From Schaalia suimastitidis DSM 15538 (GTDB lineage: Bacteria; Actinomycetota; Actinomycetes; Actinomycetales; Actinomycetaceae): 64,000 nucleotides of DNA. Within the stretch, counting starts at the first letter, position 1. Each line of letters begins with the position of its first letter. Under the pieces are notes generated by a model. It saw only the letters and a list, made by a program, of their open reading frames with translations, did no database searches and was not told where the DNA came from. The stretch lies in contig NZ_AUBF01000012.1 in assembly GCF_000429105.1 (NCBI RefSeq), positions 1 to 64,000 on the forward strand. The letters run 5' to 3'. Below, piece by piece: positions 52,668-61,276 of the stretch. The translations under genes and the position numbers were made by a program.

Positions 52668-55148
52668 CTATCCGATGTGCTGGGCAAGGTGTAGGCCCGT
52701 CACCGACACACCCGATGCGAGCTCTCCAGACTGTGATGAGGAACTTGTGGATGAGGAACTTGTGGCCGACTGATGCTGACGCGTCTGGGCAATCAAATCA
52801 GCAGGAGAGCCCGCAAATACCACTTGACCACCACCAGAGCCAGCGCCCGGCCCAATGTCGATAATCCAGTCTGCATGTGCCATCACAGCAAGGTTATGTT
52901 CGACAACGATCACTGATTTACCGGAATCAACCAAACGGTCAAGCAGTGCCAACAGCATTTCAACATCCTGCATGTGCAGGCCCGTCGTCGGCTCATCAAG
53001 AACAAGGATCGTGGCTGCTTCATCCATCATATGTGCCGCCAGCTTGAGACGTTGACGCTCACCGCCCGACAGTGTGGTCAGAGGCTGGCCAAGCCCAAGG
53101 TAGCCCAATCCAACAGCGCACATCGCTTCACAGATTTTGCGTGCTGCGGGCACTTTAACGTCCGAGCGCGCAAAATACTGCGCCGCTTGCTCGGCCGATA
53201 ACGCAAGAACCTGAGCAATATTGAGATCACCAAGCCGATATTCAAGGACCGAATCGTCAAAACGACGTCCTTCGCATACTTCACATGGTGTTGACACGGT
53301 CTCCATAAAGCCCAGTTCGGTACGGATAACGCCCGCTCCATTACAGTTAGGGCACGCACCTTCAGAGTTGGCGCTGAAAAGCGCTGGTTTCACACCATTG
53401 GCTTTCGCGAAGGCTTTACGTACAGGTTCCAGCATGCCGGTCCACGTTGCCGGATTAGAACGTGACGAACCTTTAATTGGGCTTTGATCAACCACCAGTG
53501 CCCCACTCTTTTTCGGCAGTGACCCTGGGATTAATGACGATTTACCTGACCCTGCGACACCGGTGACCGCACAGAGAACACCTAGAGGAATGTCAATATC
53601 GACGTTCTTCAGGTTATTCGTTGAAGCCCCTCGTATCTCAAGGTGGCCAGTTGCTAAACGCTGAGCGTCCTGCGGTTTAAGGGTCGCTTGATCGGCCAGG
53701 TGTCTGCCGGTTGGCGTATCAGCTGTCCTCAGGCCGTCGACGCTGCCCTCATAGACCACCATGCCGCCGCCTGACCCTGCACCAGGCCCCATATCAACGA
53801 CGTGGTCGGCCAGCACAATCGTTTCTGGGTCATGTTCAACCACAAGGACTGTATTGCCTTTATCGCGCAGATTCAGAAGGAGTTGATTGATTCGGGCCAC
53901 GTCGTGCGGATGAAGACCAGTTGTCGGTTCGTCAAAAACATAGGTGATATCTGACAGGGCGGAACCAAGATGGCGCACCATGCGGATGCGTTGCGCCTCG
54001 CCGCCAGACAGGGTGCCTGTGGCGCGATTGAGGGCAAGGTATCCCAGCCCTACCCCCACCATGGCCGTGAGTGCGTCGCCAATTGAGCGCAGAAGTGGAG
54101 CGGCCTCGGGCGCGTCAAGGCTGCTGATCCATACCGCCAGGTCGGCCACTTCCATTTGTGACAGGTCAGCGATGGATTTGCCGTTGATGAACGAGGCGCG
54201 GGCATGCTGGGCAAGGCGCGTGCCCTTGCAGTCAGGGCAGGTGGCAAATGCTGCGGCACGCTCAACAAATGCGCGCAGGTGCGGTTGGAGCGCCTCAATA
54301 TCCTTGGACAGGATGGATTTACGGATGCGCGGAATAAGACCTTCATAGGTCATATTGATGCCGGATATTTCCACTTTGACTGGTTCACCGTAAAGGAATG
54401 TTTCCAGTTGGCGTTTATTGAAGGACGCGATGGGTTGATCGCCGGGGAAGAATCCCGCCTCGGAAAATTGACGGACTGCCCAGCCCCCCACTTTGTATCC
54501 GGGGACGAGGATCGCACCTTGCTCCAGGGACAGTGACATGTCGACGACAGCATCCATGTCGAGGTCTGAAATGGCTCCGCGTCCTTCGCACTGTGGACAC
54601 ATACCGCCTACCTGTGTGAATGTGCGTTTTTGGGCGAGTGTCCGGCCTCCTTTTTCTACTTTAACTGCGCCCGCACCACTGACAGTCGGCACGTTAAAAG
54701 AGTAGGCCTGGGGGCCGCCCGCGTGGGGCTGTGCGAGGCGGGAGTACAGCACGCGAAGCATAGCGTCAATGTCGGTGGCGGTGCCCACGGTGGAACGCGG
54801 ATTGGCTCCCATGGGGTCTTGACTGACCGTAATGGCTGCGGTTACGCCCTCAAGGAGGTCGGTGTCAGGTCGCGGCGGTGTGCGCAGGAAACCTTGGACG
54901 AAGGCCGAATGGGTTTCGTTGAGTAGTCGTTGCGACTCTGCTGCAATGGTGTCAAAGACCAAGGATGATTTCCCTGAACCAGACACGCCCGTAAATACGG
55001 TGAGCGCACGTTTGGGGATGTCGACGTCGACATCGCGCAGGTTGTTTTCGCGTGCGCCTCTCACGCGAATCACGTCAAAGTTGCGCTGGTCGGTATTGTC
55101 GAGGCGACGCGTAGGCTGCGCAGAAAGGGCATCGGGTGCAGAAGTCAT
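52668..55148 (-). CDS. UvrA paralogue (class II, ABC-type excinuclease-like ATPase)
   Basis: This 826-residue protein has two ABC ATPase modules with inserted zinc modules. Walker A motifs are 'GVSGSGKSSLVFD' and 'GVAGSGKSSLIPG'; zinc sites are 'CPQCEGRGAI' and 'CPNCNGAGVI'; signatures are 'LSGGEAQRIRM' and 'LSGGERQRLKLA'. It is ~120 residues shorter than canonical UvrA and lacks the full UvrB-binding region, as in the class II UvrA/DrrC-type proteins linked to drug tolerance. I chose ATG 55148 because the conserved 'IRVRGARENNLRDVDVDIPK' begins shortly after it; the 55 residues before are unrelated. Confidence 0.9.
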   Translation of the reverse strand: MTSAPDALSAQPTRRLDNTDQRNFDVIRVRGARENNLRDVDVDIPKRALTVFTGVSGSGKSSLVFDTIAAESQRLLNETHSAFVQGFLRTPPRPDTDLLEGVTAAITVSQDPMGANPRSTVGTATDIDAMLRVLYSRLAQPHAGGPQAYSFNVPTVSGAGAVKVEKGGRTLAQKRTFTQVGGMCPQCEGRGAISDLDMDAVVDMSLSLEQGAILVPGYKVGGWAVRQFSEAGFFPGDQPIASFNKRQLETFLYGEPVKVEISGINMTYEGLIPRIRKSILSKDIEALQPHLRAFVERAAAFATCPDCKGTRLAQHARASFINGKSIADLSQMEVADLAVWISSLDAPEAAPLLRSIGDALTAMVGVGLGYLALNRATGTLSGGEAQRIRMVRHLGSALSDITYVFDEPTTGLHPHDVARINQLLLNLRDKGNTVLVVEHDPETIVLADHVVDMGPGAGSGGGMVVYEGSVDGLRTADTPTGRHLADQATLKPQDAQRLATGHLEIRGASTNNLKNVDIDIPLGVLCAVTGVAGSGKSSLIPGSLPKKSGALVVDQSPIKGSSRSNPATWTGMLEPVRKAFAKANGVKPALFSANSEGACPNCNGAGVIRTELGFMETVSTPCEVCEGRRFDDSVLEYRLGDLNIAQVLALSAEQAAQYFARSDVKVPAARKICEAMCAVGLGYLGLGQPLTTLSGGERQRLKLAAHMMDEAATILVLDEPTTGLHMQDVEMLLALLDRLVDSGKSVIVVEHNLAVMAHADWIIDIGPGAGSGGGQVVFAGSPADLIAQTRQHQSATSSSSTSSSSQSGELASGVSVTGLHLAQHIG

Positions 55149-55439
55149 TGGATAAGTGAACCACAGCGACGCTGAAACCTCCCGCAGGCGTCCGTGAGAT
55201 GGCTCAGGTCGTTTATTGCGCGGGTCTGGCATATTGCCGTGCCAGCCTTTATTCGGTGTGCCAGGAAGTCTGGCTTGAGCGGTGGCGAACCGAGACATCC
55301 AGCAGATCTTCATGCGGACTATGAAGGCGCCGGTCGCATACGCGCCTCAGCGAGGCCTTAGAGCAGCAAGCTGTTGATGCAGCGTTTCACGGTGGCAAAC
55401 TCGTCGTGGGGTGTCGTTCAATTTTGAGTGATAGTACAG
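55149..55439. other. Intergenic region
   Basis: This lies between the uvrA-like start and the bS22 terminator. It should contain the uvrA-like promoter, but I see no clear -35/-10 pair and no gene. A frame continuing from the UvrA gene crosses it and is not supported by conservation. Confidence 0.4.
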
Positions 55440-55470
55440 CGAAGGCCCGGCTATTGCCGGGCCTTCTTCG
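55440..55470 (-). terminator. Terminator of the bS22 gene
   Basis: GAAGGCCCGGC and GCCGGGCCTTC pair perfectly over 11 bases around TATT. The hairpin lies directly behind the bS22 stop codon. On the minus strand no strong U-tract follows; on the plus strand TTCTT follows. Confidence 0.75.
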
Positions 55471-55473
55471 CGC

Positions 55474-55572
55474 TTATTTCTTGTTGCGACGCTGGTGACG
55501 GGTCTTGCGGAGCAACTTGCGGTGCTTCTTCTTCGCCATGCGCTTGCGGCGCTTCTTGATCACGGAGCCCAT
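55474..55572 (-). CDS. 30S ribosomal protein bS22 (AURKAIP1/COX24 domain)
   Basis: This 32-residue, extremely basic peptide begins '[20 protein letters not shown]' and continues '[12 protein letters not shown]'. It is almost identical to the tiny actinobacterial ribosomal protein bS22 located at the decoding region of the small subunit. It is too short for usual ORF callers. The ATG at 55572 has an AAGGAGG-type site (TTAAGGAGGAACC in mRNA sense) just upstream. It is followed by a strong hairpin and preceded by a BldC-like gene. Confidence 0.95.
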   Translation of the reverse strand: MGSVIKKRRKRMAKKKHRKLLRKTRHQRRNKK

Positions 55573-55611
55573 AGGGTTCCTCCTTAAATAATCGAATGTG
55601 ACTGTTGTATG

Positions 55612-55830
55612 TTACCCGCCCAAACCTAATGATCTCTCATCGAATTGTTCGGGCAGACCCGCTTGAAGCATTTGATTGACCGCAACTTCGGGCACACGGA
55701 AACTCTTGCCCACACGGATCGCTGGCAGTTCGCCGCTGTGTATGAGGCGGTAAACCGTCATTCGGGAGACACGCATCATATCGGCCACCTCGGATACCGT
55801 CATAAAACGGGGGGCAGACCGGTTTTCCAT
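55612..55830 (-). CDS. BldC-like helix-turn-helix regulator (MerR/excisionase type)
   Basis: This 72-residue protein is 'FMTVSEVADMMRVSRMTVYRLIHSGELPAIRVGKSFRVPEVAVNQML', the compact winged HTH of BldC and excisionase-like regulators that binds DNA as head-to-tail oligomers. In actinobacteria BldC-type genes sit next to the bS22 gene, as here. It probably regulates development or growth-phase genes; the target is unknown. Confidence 0.9.
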   Translation of the reverse strand: MENRSAPRFMTVSEVADMMRVSRMTVYRLIHSGELPAIRVGKSFRVPEVAVNQMLQAGLPEQFDERSLGLGG

Positions 55831-56079
55831 TCACGACTCCCAGTGTGAGACGAGGCGTACAGATCTTGTGTCTGTACCTTGAGTGACCTCCGCATTAATG
55901 ATACCCAAAATGGTCGTCACATTAGCAACTCCATTCACAGGATTCTCTCATGTCACGTTGATATTTCACGCAGTTTGTCGGTCGAAACGTTCCATCCCTA
56001 ACATTGACTCCCCTTTGGGCAATCAACGGGCCTACTATTGGCACGTTGTCCCAAACCGCCACCATCTTGTCGAGGCACC

Positions 56080-57504
56080 ATGACTCGTAACGCACAGCGG
56101 GGCCGAGCCACCCGCCGGACTGTGCCCTCTCATGTCCACGAGACCCACGCCTCGCCAATCCGCGAATGGGTGGCACGCCAAGCACGCACCTCACCGGCAC
56201 GGCTGACCGTTACCGTTTTCGCTCTCATTATTTCCTCAGTCACCGCCCTTTTGAGCCTTCCTATCGCCTCCACAGGTGAGCAGAATCCCTCATTCGTCGA
56301 CATCGTCTTCACGGCCGTTTCCGCTGTATGTGTCACGGGCCTGACCACGGTCGACACGGCAACACAGTGGACTTTCTTCGGGCAGGCGGTGATTGCCCTG
56401 GGCATTATGGTGGGCGGCCTGGGTGTGATGACCCTTGCCTCAATACTTGGTGTGGCCGTGTCACGCCACCTGGGTCTGACTCAACGACTCCTGGCCGCTG
56501 CTGAAACAAAACAGCAGGATATGAGTAAACTCGGCGGGCTACTCACTGCTGTTATTGTCACCTCGTTGGCTGCTGAAGCCATCCTCTTTTCTTTGTTTTT
56601 TCCCCGCTTCCTCACCCTGGGCACCATGTCCACCGGCGAGGCCGCTTGGCAGGCCGCATTCATGGCCATTTCAGTCTTTAATAACGCTGGCTTCGTCATC
56701 CACGTGGGCGGTCTTGCGCCATTCGTTTCGGACTGGTGGATGTTGTTCCCCATTATTTTGGGCACCGTCATCGGAGCGGTCGGTTTCCCCGTCATTCGTG
56801 ACGTATCTACGCGGTGGCGCACACCACGCAAATGGGGTCTCCACACCAAACTCACTTTGTCGGTCTATGCCATCCTTGTCTTTGTTGGCGCCATCATGAT
56901 GGCCTTAACAGAATGGACAAACCCTGAAACTCTTGGTCAGCTCGACACCTCAGGGAAAACGCTCAATATTTTGCTGGCTGGTGTCAATACGCGCTCATCC
57001 GGCCTGTCCGCCCTCGACATTTCGGTAATGCGTCCCCACACGCATTTCATGCAAGACATCCTGATGATGATTGGTGGCGGTTCGGCTTCAACGGCGGGTG
57101 GAATTAAGGTCACTACCTTTGCTGTCCTTGTGCTTGCGGTACTTGCCGAGGCGCGCGGTGATCGCGACATTGAAAGTTTCGGTCGGCGTATCCCCATCTC
57201 CGTTGTCCGCCTTGCCGTTGCGGTAACCCTTATGGGTGTCGCCCTGGTGGCAGGTGCCGTCATCGTACTGCTGGCAATGACGAATTACACCCTTGACGTC
57301 ATACTTTTTGAAGCAATTTCCGCCTTTGCTACCGTGGGGTTGTCGACAGGAATCACGCCCACGCTGCCCACAGGAGCAAAATACGTTTTGGCGTTACTGA
57401 TGTTCGCTGGACGCACCGGGTCAATAACCGTTGCTGCCGCCCTTGCGCTGCGCGAACGTACCCGCATGATCCGCCTCCCTGAGGAGCGACCAATCGTCGG
57501 TTGA
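56080..57504 (+). CDS. ktrB: TrkH/KtrB potassium uptake channel protein
   Basis: This 474-residue membrane protein has the four M1-P-M2 repeats of Trk/Ktr channels. Selectivity-type loops are seen in 'AVSAVCVTGLTTVDTATQWTF', 'AISVFNNAGFVIHVGG', 'LAGVNTRSSGLSALD' and 'AISAFATVGLSTGITP'. 'GGGSASTAGGIKVTTFAVL' is the conserved intramembrane loop region. ATG 56080 is preferred over 56038 because the latter adds residues ahead of a basic cytoplasmic N-terminus. It is followed 55 bases later by the TrkA-type subunit gene and imports K+. Confidence 0.93.
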   Translation: MTRNAQRGRATRRTVPSHVHETHASPIREWVARQARTSPARLTVTVFALIISSVTALLSLPIASTGEQNPSFVDIVFTAVSAVCVTGLTTVDTATQWTFFGQAVIALGIMVGGLGVMTLASILGVAVSRHLGLTQRLLAAAETKQQDMSKLGGLLTAVIVTSLAAEAILFSLFFPRFLTLGTMSTGEAAWQAAFMAISVFNNAGFVIHVGGLAPFVSDWWMLFPIILGTVIGAVGFPVIRDVSTRWRTPRKWGLHTKLTLSVYAILVFVGAIMMALTEWTNPETLGQLDTSGKTLNILLAGVNTRSSGLSALDISVMRPHTHFMQDILMMIGGGSASTAGGIKVTTFAVLVLAVLAEARGDRDIESFGRRIPISVVRLAVAVTLMGVALVAGAVIVLLAMTNYTLDVILFEAISAFATVGLSTGITPTLPTGAKYVLALLMFAGRTGSITVAAALALRERTRMIRLPEERPIVG

Positions 57505-57559
57505 TCGCTCTGGGCGCAGGTGGTCATCATCACCGGTAAGAAGGTGGGACAATACATCT

Positions 57560-58228
57560 ATGGCAGAGGAAAGAGCCTTAGCATCAGGCACCCTGGTCGT
57601 TGGTTTGGGTCGTTTCGGCTCGGCGGTGGCCGTCACCTTAGAAAAACTCGGCTACGAAATATTAGCCGTTGAGAAAGATCCGAAACTGGTCCGACAGTTC
57701 ACGGGCCGTTTCCCGCTGGTGGAGGCTGACGCCTCGTCAATCGAGGCCTTGGAGCAGCTTGGGGCCAAGGATTTCCACAGTGCTGTGGTTGGCATTGGGA
57801 CATCTTTGGAAGCATCAGTGCTGATCACCGCTAACCTCGTTGACCTTGGTATGAAGAATATTTGGGCCAAGGCCACAAGCCGCGAACATGGCCGTATTTT
57901 GCGTCGCATCGGGGCACATCATGTGGTGTACCCAGAATTTGATGCTGGTCAACGTACTGCTCACCTCGTTGGCGGACGCATGATGGACTACATCGAAATG
58001 GAAAAGAATGGCTTCGCCATTATGAAGCTGCGCCCGCCGCGGGAAGTCCAAGGGTTTACCTTAGAGGAGCTCGATCTGCGCGGGCGTTACGGTGTCAATG
58101 TGCTTGGTTTGTTGCGCCCAGGTGAACCTTTCGAATATGCCACAGCGCAGACGCGTATCGAGGCCGAAGATGTCATCATCGTTTCGGGAGATTCTCAACT
58201 ATTGGAGTATTTCGCGCACCGCCCATAG
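57560..58228 (+). CDS. ktrA: TrkA/KtrA potassium channel gating subunit
   Basis: This 222-residue cytoplasmic RCK protein has an N-terminal nucleotide-binding Rossmann fold ('VVGLGRFGSAVAVTLEKLGYEILAVEKD', 'ADASSIEALEQLGAKDFHSAVVGIG'). Its C-terminal RCK_C domain is 'VQGFTLEELDLRGRYGVNVLGLLRPGE', with 'EAEDVIIVSGDSQLLEYF'. It gates KtrB in response to ATP/ADP. In other bacteria the RCK_C domain binds c-di-AMP, which is notable because disA lies 1.6 kb away. A 29-base piece of its 3' end including the stop codon is duplicated downstream. Confidence 0.93.
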   Translation: MAEERALASGTLVVGLGRFGSAVAVTLEKLGYEILAVEKDPKLVRQFTGRFPLVEADASSIEALEQLGAKDFHSAVVGIGTSLEASVLITANLVDLGMKNIWAKATSREHGRILRRIGAHHVVYPEFDAGQRTAHLVGGRMMDYIEMEKNGFAIMKLRPPREVQGFTLEELDLRGRYGVNVLGLLRPGEPFEYATAQTRIEAEDVIIVSGDSQLLEYFAHRP

Positions 58229-58296
58229 TGATGAGGCCCGCGGCATAACACGCAATCATTCACCACGGGAGTATTTCGCGCACCGCCCATAGTGAT
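58204..58296 (+). repeat. Exact 29-bp direct repeat of the ktrA 3' end
   Basis: The sequence ggagtatttcgcgcaccgcc plus catagtgat occurs at 58204-58232, spanning the ktrA stop codon, and again without change at 58268-58296. The copies start 64 bases apart. The second copy is in the intergenic space before radA. Confidence 0.95.
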
Positions 58297-58448
58297 AACC
58301 GTTTCTGCGTCAACGCGACGCTGGGATTGCCGCGTGAATAGCGGACTGCCACGACCATGCGTGCCTGATGGTCGACGCGACAACGCCTGTGATATCTCAG
58401 CTCCGACCGCGCACCGCAGCTGTGAGTGCCTTCCTTTATGGTGAAGAC

Positions 58449-59825
58449 ATGGCAAAAGACAAGACGTTATTTCGCTGCGCTGACTGTGGCTGGACCTCAC
58501 CCAAGTGGGTCGGCCAGTGCCGCGAATGTATGGGCTGGGGCACTGTCGAAGAATCAGACAGTCCCTCCCTTCAGCCAACGATCCCTACGTCTCGCACACC
58601 AGCACACCCTGCCGTTCCAATAGGTACTATCGACGCCCGTCATGCAGCAGCACTCCCCACGGGGGATGGTGAGGTTGATCGTGTACTTGGCGGCGGTATT
58701 GTACGTGGCTCGGTGATCCTGCTGGCTGGCGAACCTGGCGTAGGCAAGTCAACGTTGCTCCTTGATATCGCGTCGCGTATAGCTTCTGGTAGTCGCCGTG
58801 ACGGACGTGGTCCCGTTCTTTACATCACCGGCGAAGAATCTGCCTCGCAGGTGCGTTTACGTGGCGAACGTATCGGAGCCCTTGACCAGGATTTACTTCT
58901 GTCTGACGACAATGACTTACCGACTATCCTTGGGCATGTTGAATCTTGTCAGCCATCGCTCCTTATTGTTGACTCAGTTCAGACCATTCACGCGCCCGGT
59001 GTTGACGGGGGTGCTGGGGGAACAACGCAGGTGAGGGCCGTGGCCTCGGCTTTGATTCGCATCGCAAAAACCCGCGATATGCCGATCCTCTTGGTGGGGC
59101 ACGTGACAAAAGACGGCGGAATTGCAGGGCCGCGTGTTTTGGAGCATCTGGTAGATGTGGTCTGTCAGTTTGAGGGCGATCGTCATTCGCGTCTACGGCT
59201 GCTGCGATCGGTAAAAAATCGTTACGGTCCCACTGACGAAGTGGGGTGTTTCGAGCTCACCGACACGGGAATACGTGGGCTTCCTGACCCTTCGGGGCTG
59301 TTTCTTTCCCATGGGCAGCCATCTATGGTGGGGTCCTGTGTCACAGTGTCGTTGGAGGGGCGCCGTCCCATTCCCACTGAGGTCCAAGCCCTCGTTGCCC
59401 CAAGTTCTGGCGGTGCGCCACGTAGGACCACCTCTGGCCTGGATTATTCCCGGGTGGTGATGGTCTTGGCCGTACTGCAGGCGCGCCTCGGCGCTGACAC
59501 GTCATCCCTTGATGTCTACATGTCGACGGTGGGTGGTGCTCGCACGTCAGAACCTGCAGCGGATCTGGCCACAGCGGTCGCTGCCGTTTCTGCGTTACGA
59601 GGCGTAGCGCCGCACCCCCATCAGGTGATCATCGGCGAAGTGGGGCTTACGGGTGAGGTGCGTGCCTGTACGGGGATGACTCAACGTTTGCAGGAGGCGG
59701 CGCGCTTAGGTTTTACGCGGGCGATCATTCCGAGCCACGGCAGCCAGGATGTGAAGGCAGCCGAAGGTATGGACGTGTTCACAGTCTCGGACTTGCGTAC
59801 CGCAGTTACGGTCGCTCTGCCGTAG
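58449..59825 (+). CDS. radA: DNA repair protein RadA (Sms)
   Basis: RadA (458 residues) is a RecA-like, Lon-related helicase that helps branch migration in recombination. The N-terminal zinc finger is 'FRCADCGWTSPKWVGQCRECMGWGT'; Walker A is 'LLAGEPGVGKSTLLLDI'. The RadA-specific K-N-R-(F/Y)-G motif appears as 'VKNRYGPTDEVGCFE'. The C-terminal Lon-like domain is 'LDVYMSTVGGARTSEPAADLATAVA'. ATG 58449 puts the zinc finger at the N-terminus; the frame upstream to 58368 is not conserved. disA follows 35 bases downstream, as in many actinobacteria. Confidence 0.97.
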   Translation: MAKDKTLFRCADCGWTSPKWVGQCRECMGWGTVEESDSPSLQPTIPTSRTPAHPAVPIGTIDARHAAALPTGDGEVDRVLGGGIVRGSVILLAGEPGVGKSTLLLDIASRIASGSRRDGRGPVLYITGEESASQVRLRGERIGALDQDLLLSDDNDLPTILGHVESCQPSLLIVDSVQTIHAPGVDGGAGGTTQVRAVASALIRIAKTRDMPILLVGHVTKDGGIAGPRVLEHLVDVVCQFEGDRHSRLRLLRSVKNRYGPTDEVGCFELTDTGIRGLPDPSGLFLSHGQPSMVGSCVTVSLEGRRPIPTEVQALVAPSSGGAPRRTTSGLDYSRVVMVLAVLQARLGADTSSLDVYMSTVGGARTSEPAADLATAVAAVSALRGVAPHPHQVIIGEVGLTGEVRACTGMTQRLQEAARLGFTRAIIPSHGSQDVKAAEGMDVFTVSDLRTAVTVALP

Positions 59826-59860
59826 GATCGTGGTATGCAAAGCATCGGAAAGGTGGGTTC

Positions 59861-60931
59861 ATGACCACTGAGGCGACAATGTTGCGACGTGCGATTCAAG
59901 AAGTAGCACCAGGGACGGCTTTGCGTGAAGGTTTGGAACGTATTCAGCGCTCCCATACGGGTGCTCTCATCGTTCTTGGCTATAACGAGGATGTCGAAGC
60001 AATCTGTTCGGGTGGCATTGACCTGGATGTAGAGTTCACACCTTCTCGTCTGCGCGAGTTATGCAAAATGGATGGCGCAGTGGTGATCGACGTTGATCAT
60101 TGGCGCATTCGTAAAGCGAATGTGCAGCTCATCCCTGATCCTGATATTACGACAGTGGAATCGGGGATGCGGCACCGCACAGCGCAGCGCACCGCGAAGC
60201 AAATCCATCTGCCGGTTTTGTCACTCTCAGCGTCGATGCGCATGATTTCCATTTACGTGGGGAATGAGCATTATTTGGTCGAAGAACCTGACGCATTATT
60301 GTCCCGCGCAAACCTGGCGGTCGATACGCTTGACCGTTATACGCAACGTCTTGACGAAGTCTTGCAAACACTTACCGTGTTGGAAATGCGTGACGCCGCC
60401 ACAATCCGTGATGTGACAACCGTGCTACAACGGATGGAAATGATTCGTCGCATCACCACCGAAATCAACGGATACCTTGAAGAACTAGGGTCTTCTGGGC
60501 GTCTGTTGGCACTGCAACTTGACGACCTCGTGCGTGGCTCGGCCTCGGAGCGGGCCCTAGTGTTACGTGACTATGTTCGTGATCCCAATGCTTTGGGCAG
60601 CGTCGAAGAACGGTTATCTTCGCTGACAGGCGACAAACTGGTCGATTTGGCTGCGATTGCTAACGTGGTGGGTCTTGGCGTATTCGATGTCGCCGATTTA
60701 GATCGGACAATATTGCCGCGCGGTATTCGTGCCCTCTCGTTGGTGCCACGCCTGCCGTGGGCAGTCATCAAAGAGGTCTCGTCCCACTGGTCCACCCTGT
60801 CGGAGTTGCGCGATGCCTCGGTTGATGAACTGCAGGCAATTGAAGGTATCGGCCCGTACCGTGCCAAACTCATTCAGGAGTCTTTGGAAAATCAGTACGC
60901 AATGGCGTCGACGGGTATCGTCGGCTGGTAG
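59861..60931 (+). CDS. disA: Diadenylate cyclase / DNA-integrity scanning protein DisA
   Basis: DisA (356 residues) makes c-di-AMP from two ATP and slides on DNA, stopping at branched structures. The DAC domain motifs are 'KMDGAVVIDVD' (DGA) and 'SGMRHRTAQRTAKQ' (RHR). The central helical linker and a C-terminal HhH domain ('ELQAIEGIGPYRAKLIQESLEN') are present and full-length. The partner radA lies just upstream; RadA is known to inhibit DisA. Proximity to the K+ uptake genes suggests a c-di-AMP/potassium unit. Confidence 0.97.
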   Translation: MTTEATMLRRAIQEVAPGTALREGLERIQRSHTGALIVLGYNEDVEAICSGGIDLDVEFTPSRLRELCKMDGAVVIDVDHWRIRKANVQLIPDPDITTVESGMRHRTAQRTAKQIHLPVLSLSASMRMISIYVGNEHYLVEEPDALLSRANLAVDTLDRYTQRLDEVLQTLTVLEMRDAATIRDVTTVLQRMEMIRRITTEINGYLEELGSSGRLLALQLDDLVRGSASERALVLRDYVRDPNALGSVEERLSSLTGDKLVDLAAIANVVGLGVFDVADLDRTILPRGIRALSLVPRLPWAVIKEVSSHWSTLSELRDASVDELQAIEGIGPYRAKLIQESLENQYAMASTGIVGW

Positions 60932-60952
60932 TGCGCGGGTGCACCGCAGTTG

Positions 60953-61273
60953 CTAATCGAGGCCGCTGTGCCAGTGCGGTGGCACCTCTGACAGTAGTCG
61001 GTCGTCGTTGCCACCCGTTGTGTCTGCCAAGTCTTTGTTCTGCTTGGCGCCGCCTTGTCTACGGCCACCGTGTCCTTGTCCGTGGCTGACTGCCCTGCTG
61101 GCTCTATCGGTGCTTTTTCGTGCAGCCCGCGCTGCTATCACAGCGGCGCCTTCGGATTCTTCCCATGACGGTGGCAGGCCTTGATCAATCAGATGTTGAT
61201 CGACCGCGCTAATGGAGGTGGCGCGTCGCCGTCGTGGCGCAGGCGTTGACTCACCGTCAATCTCTTGGCCCAT
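60953..61273 (-). CDS. Hypothetical basic, low-complexity protein
   Basis: This 106-residue protein starts three bases after the helicase stop codon, so it is likely co-transcribed with it. It is hydrophilic with Arg/Ala/Gly-rich stretches ('PAPRRRRATSISAVDQHLIDQGLPPSWEESEGAAVIAARAARKSTDRASRA') and an unordered, Gly-rich tail. I recognise no family. It converges on disA. Confidence 0.6.
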   Translation of the reverse strand: MGQEIDGESTPAPRRRRATSISAVDQHLIDQGLPPSWEESEGAAVIAARAARKSTDRASRAVSHGQGHGGRRQGGAKQNKDLADTTGGNDDRLLSEVPPHWHSGLD

Positions 61274-61276
61274 TGT

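Noticed and set aside
56038-60931. c-di-AMP (ydaO-type) riboswitch before ktrB or radA
   Set aside because: I looked for the conserved paired core in the upstream regions and saw nothing convincing.
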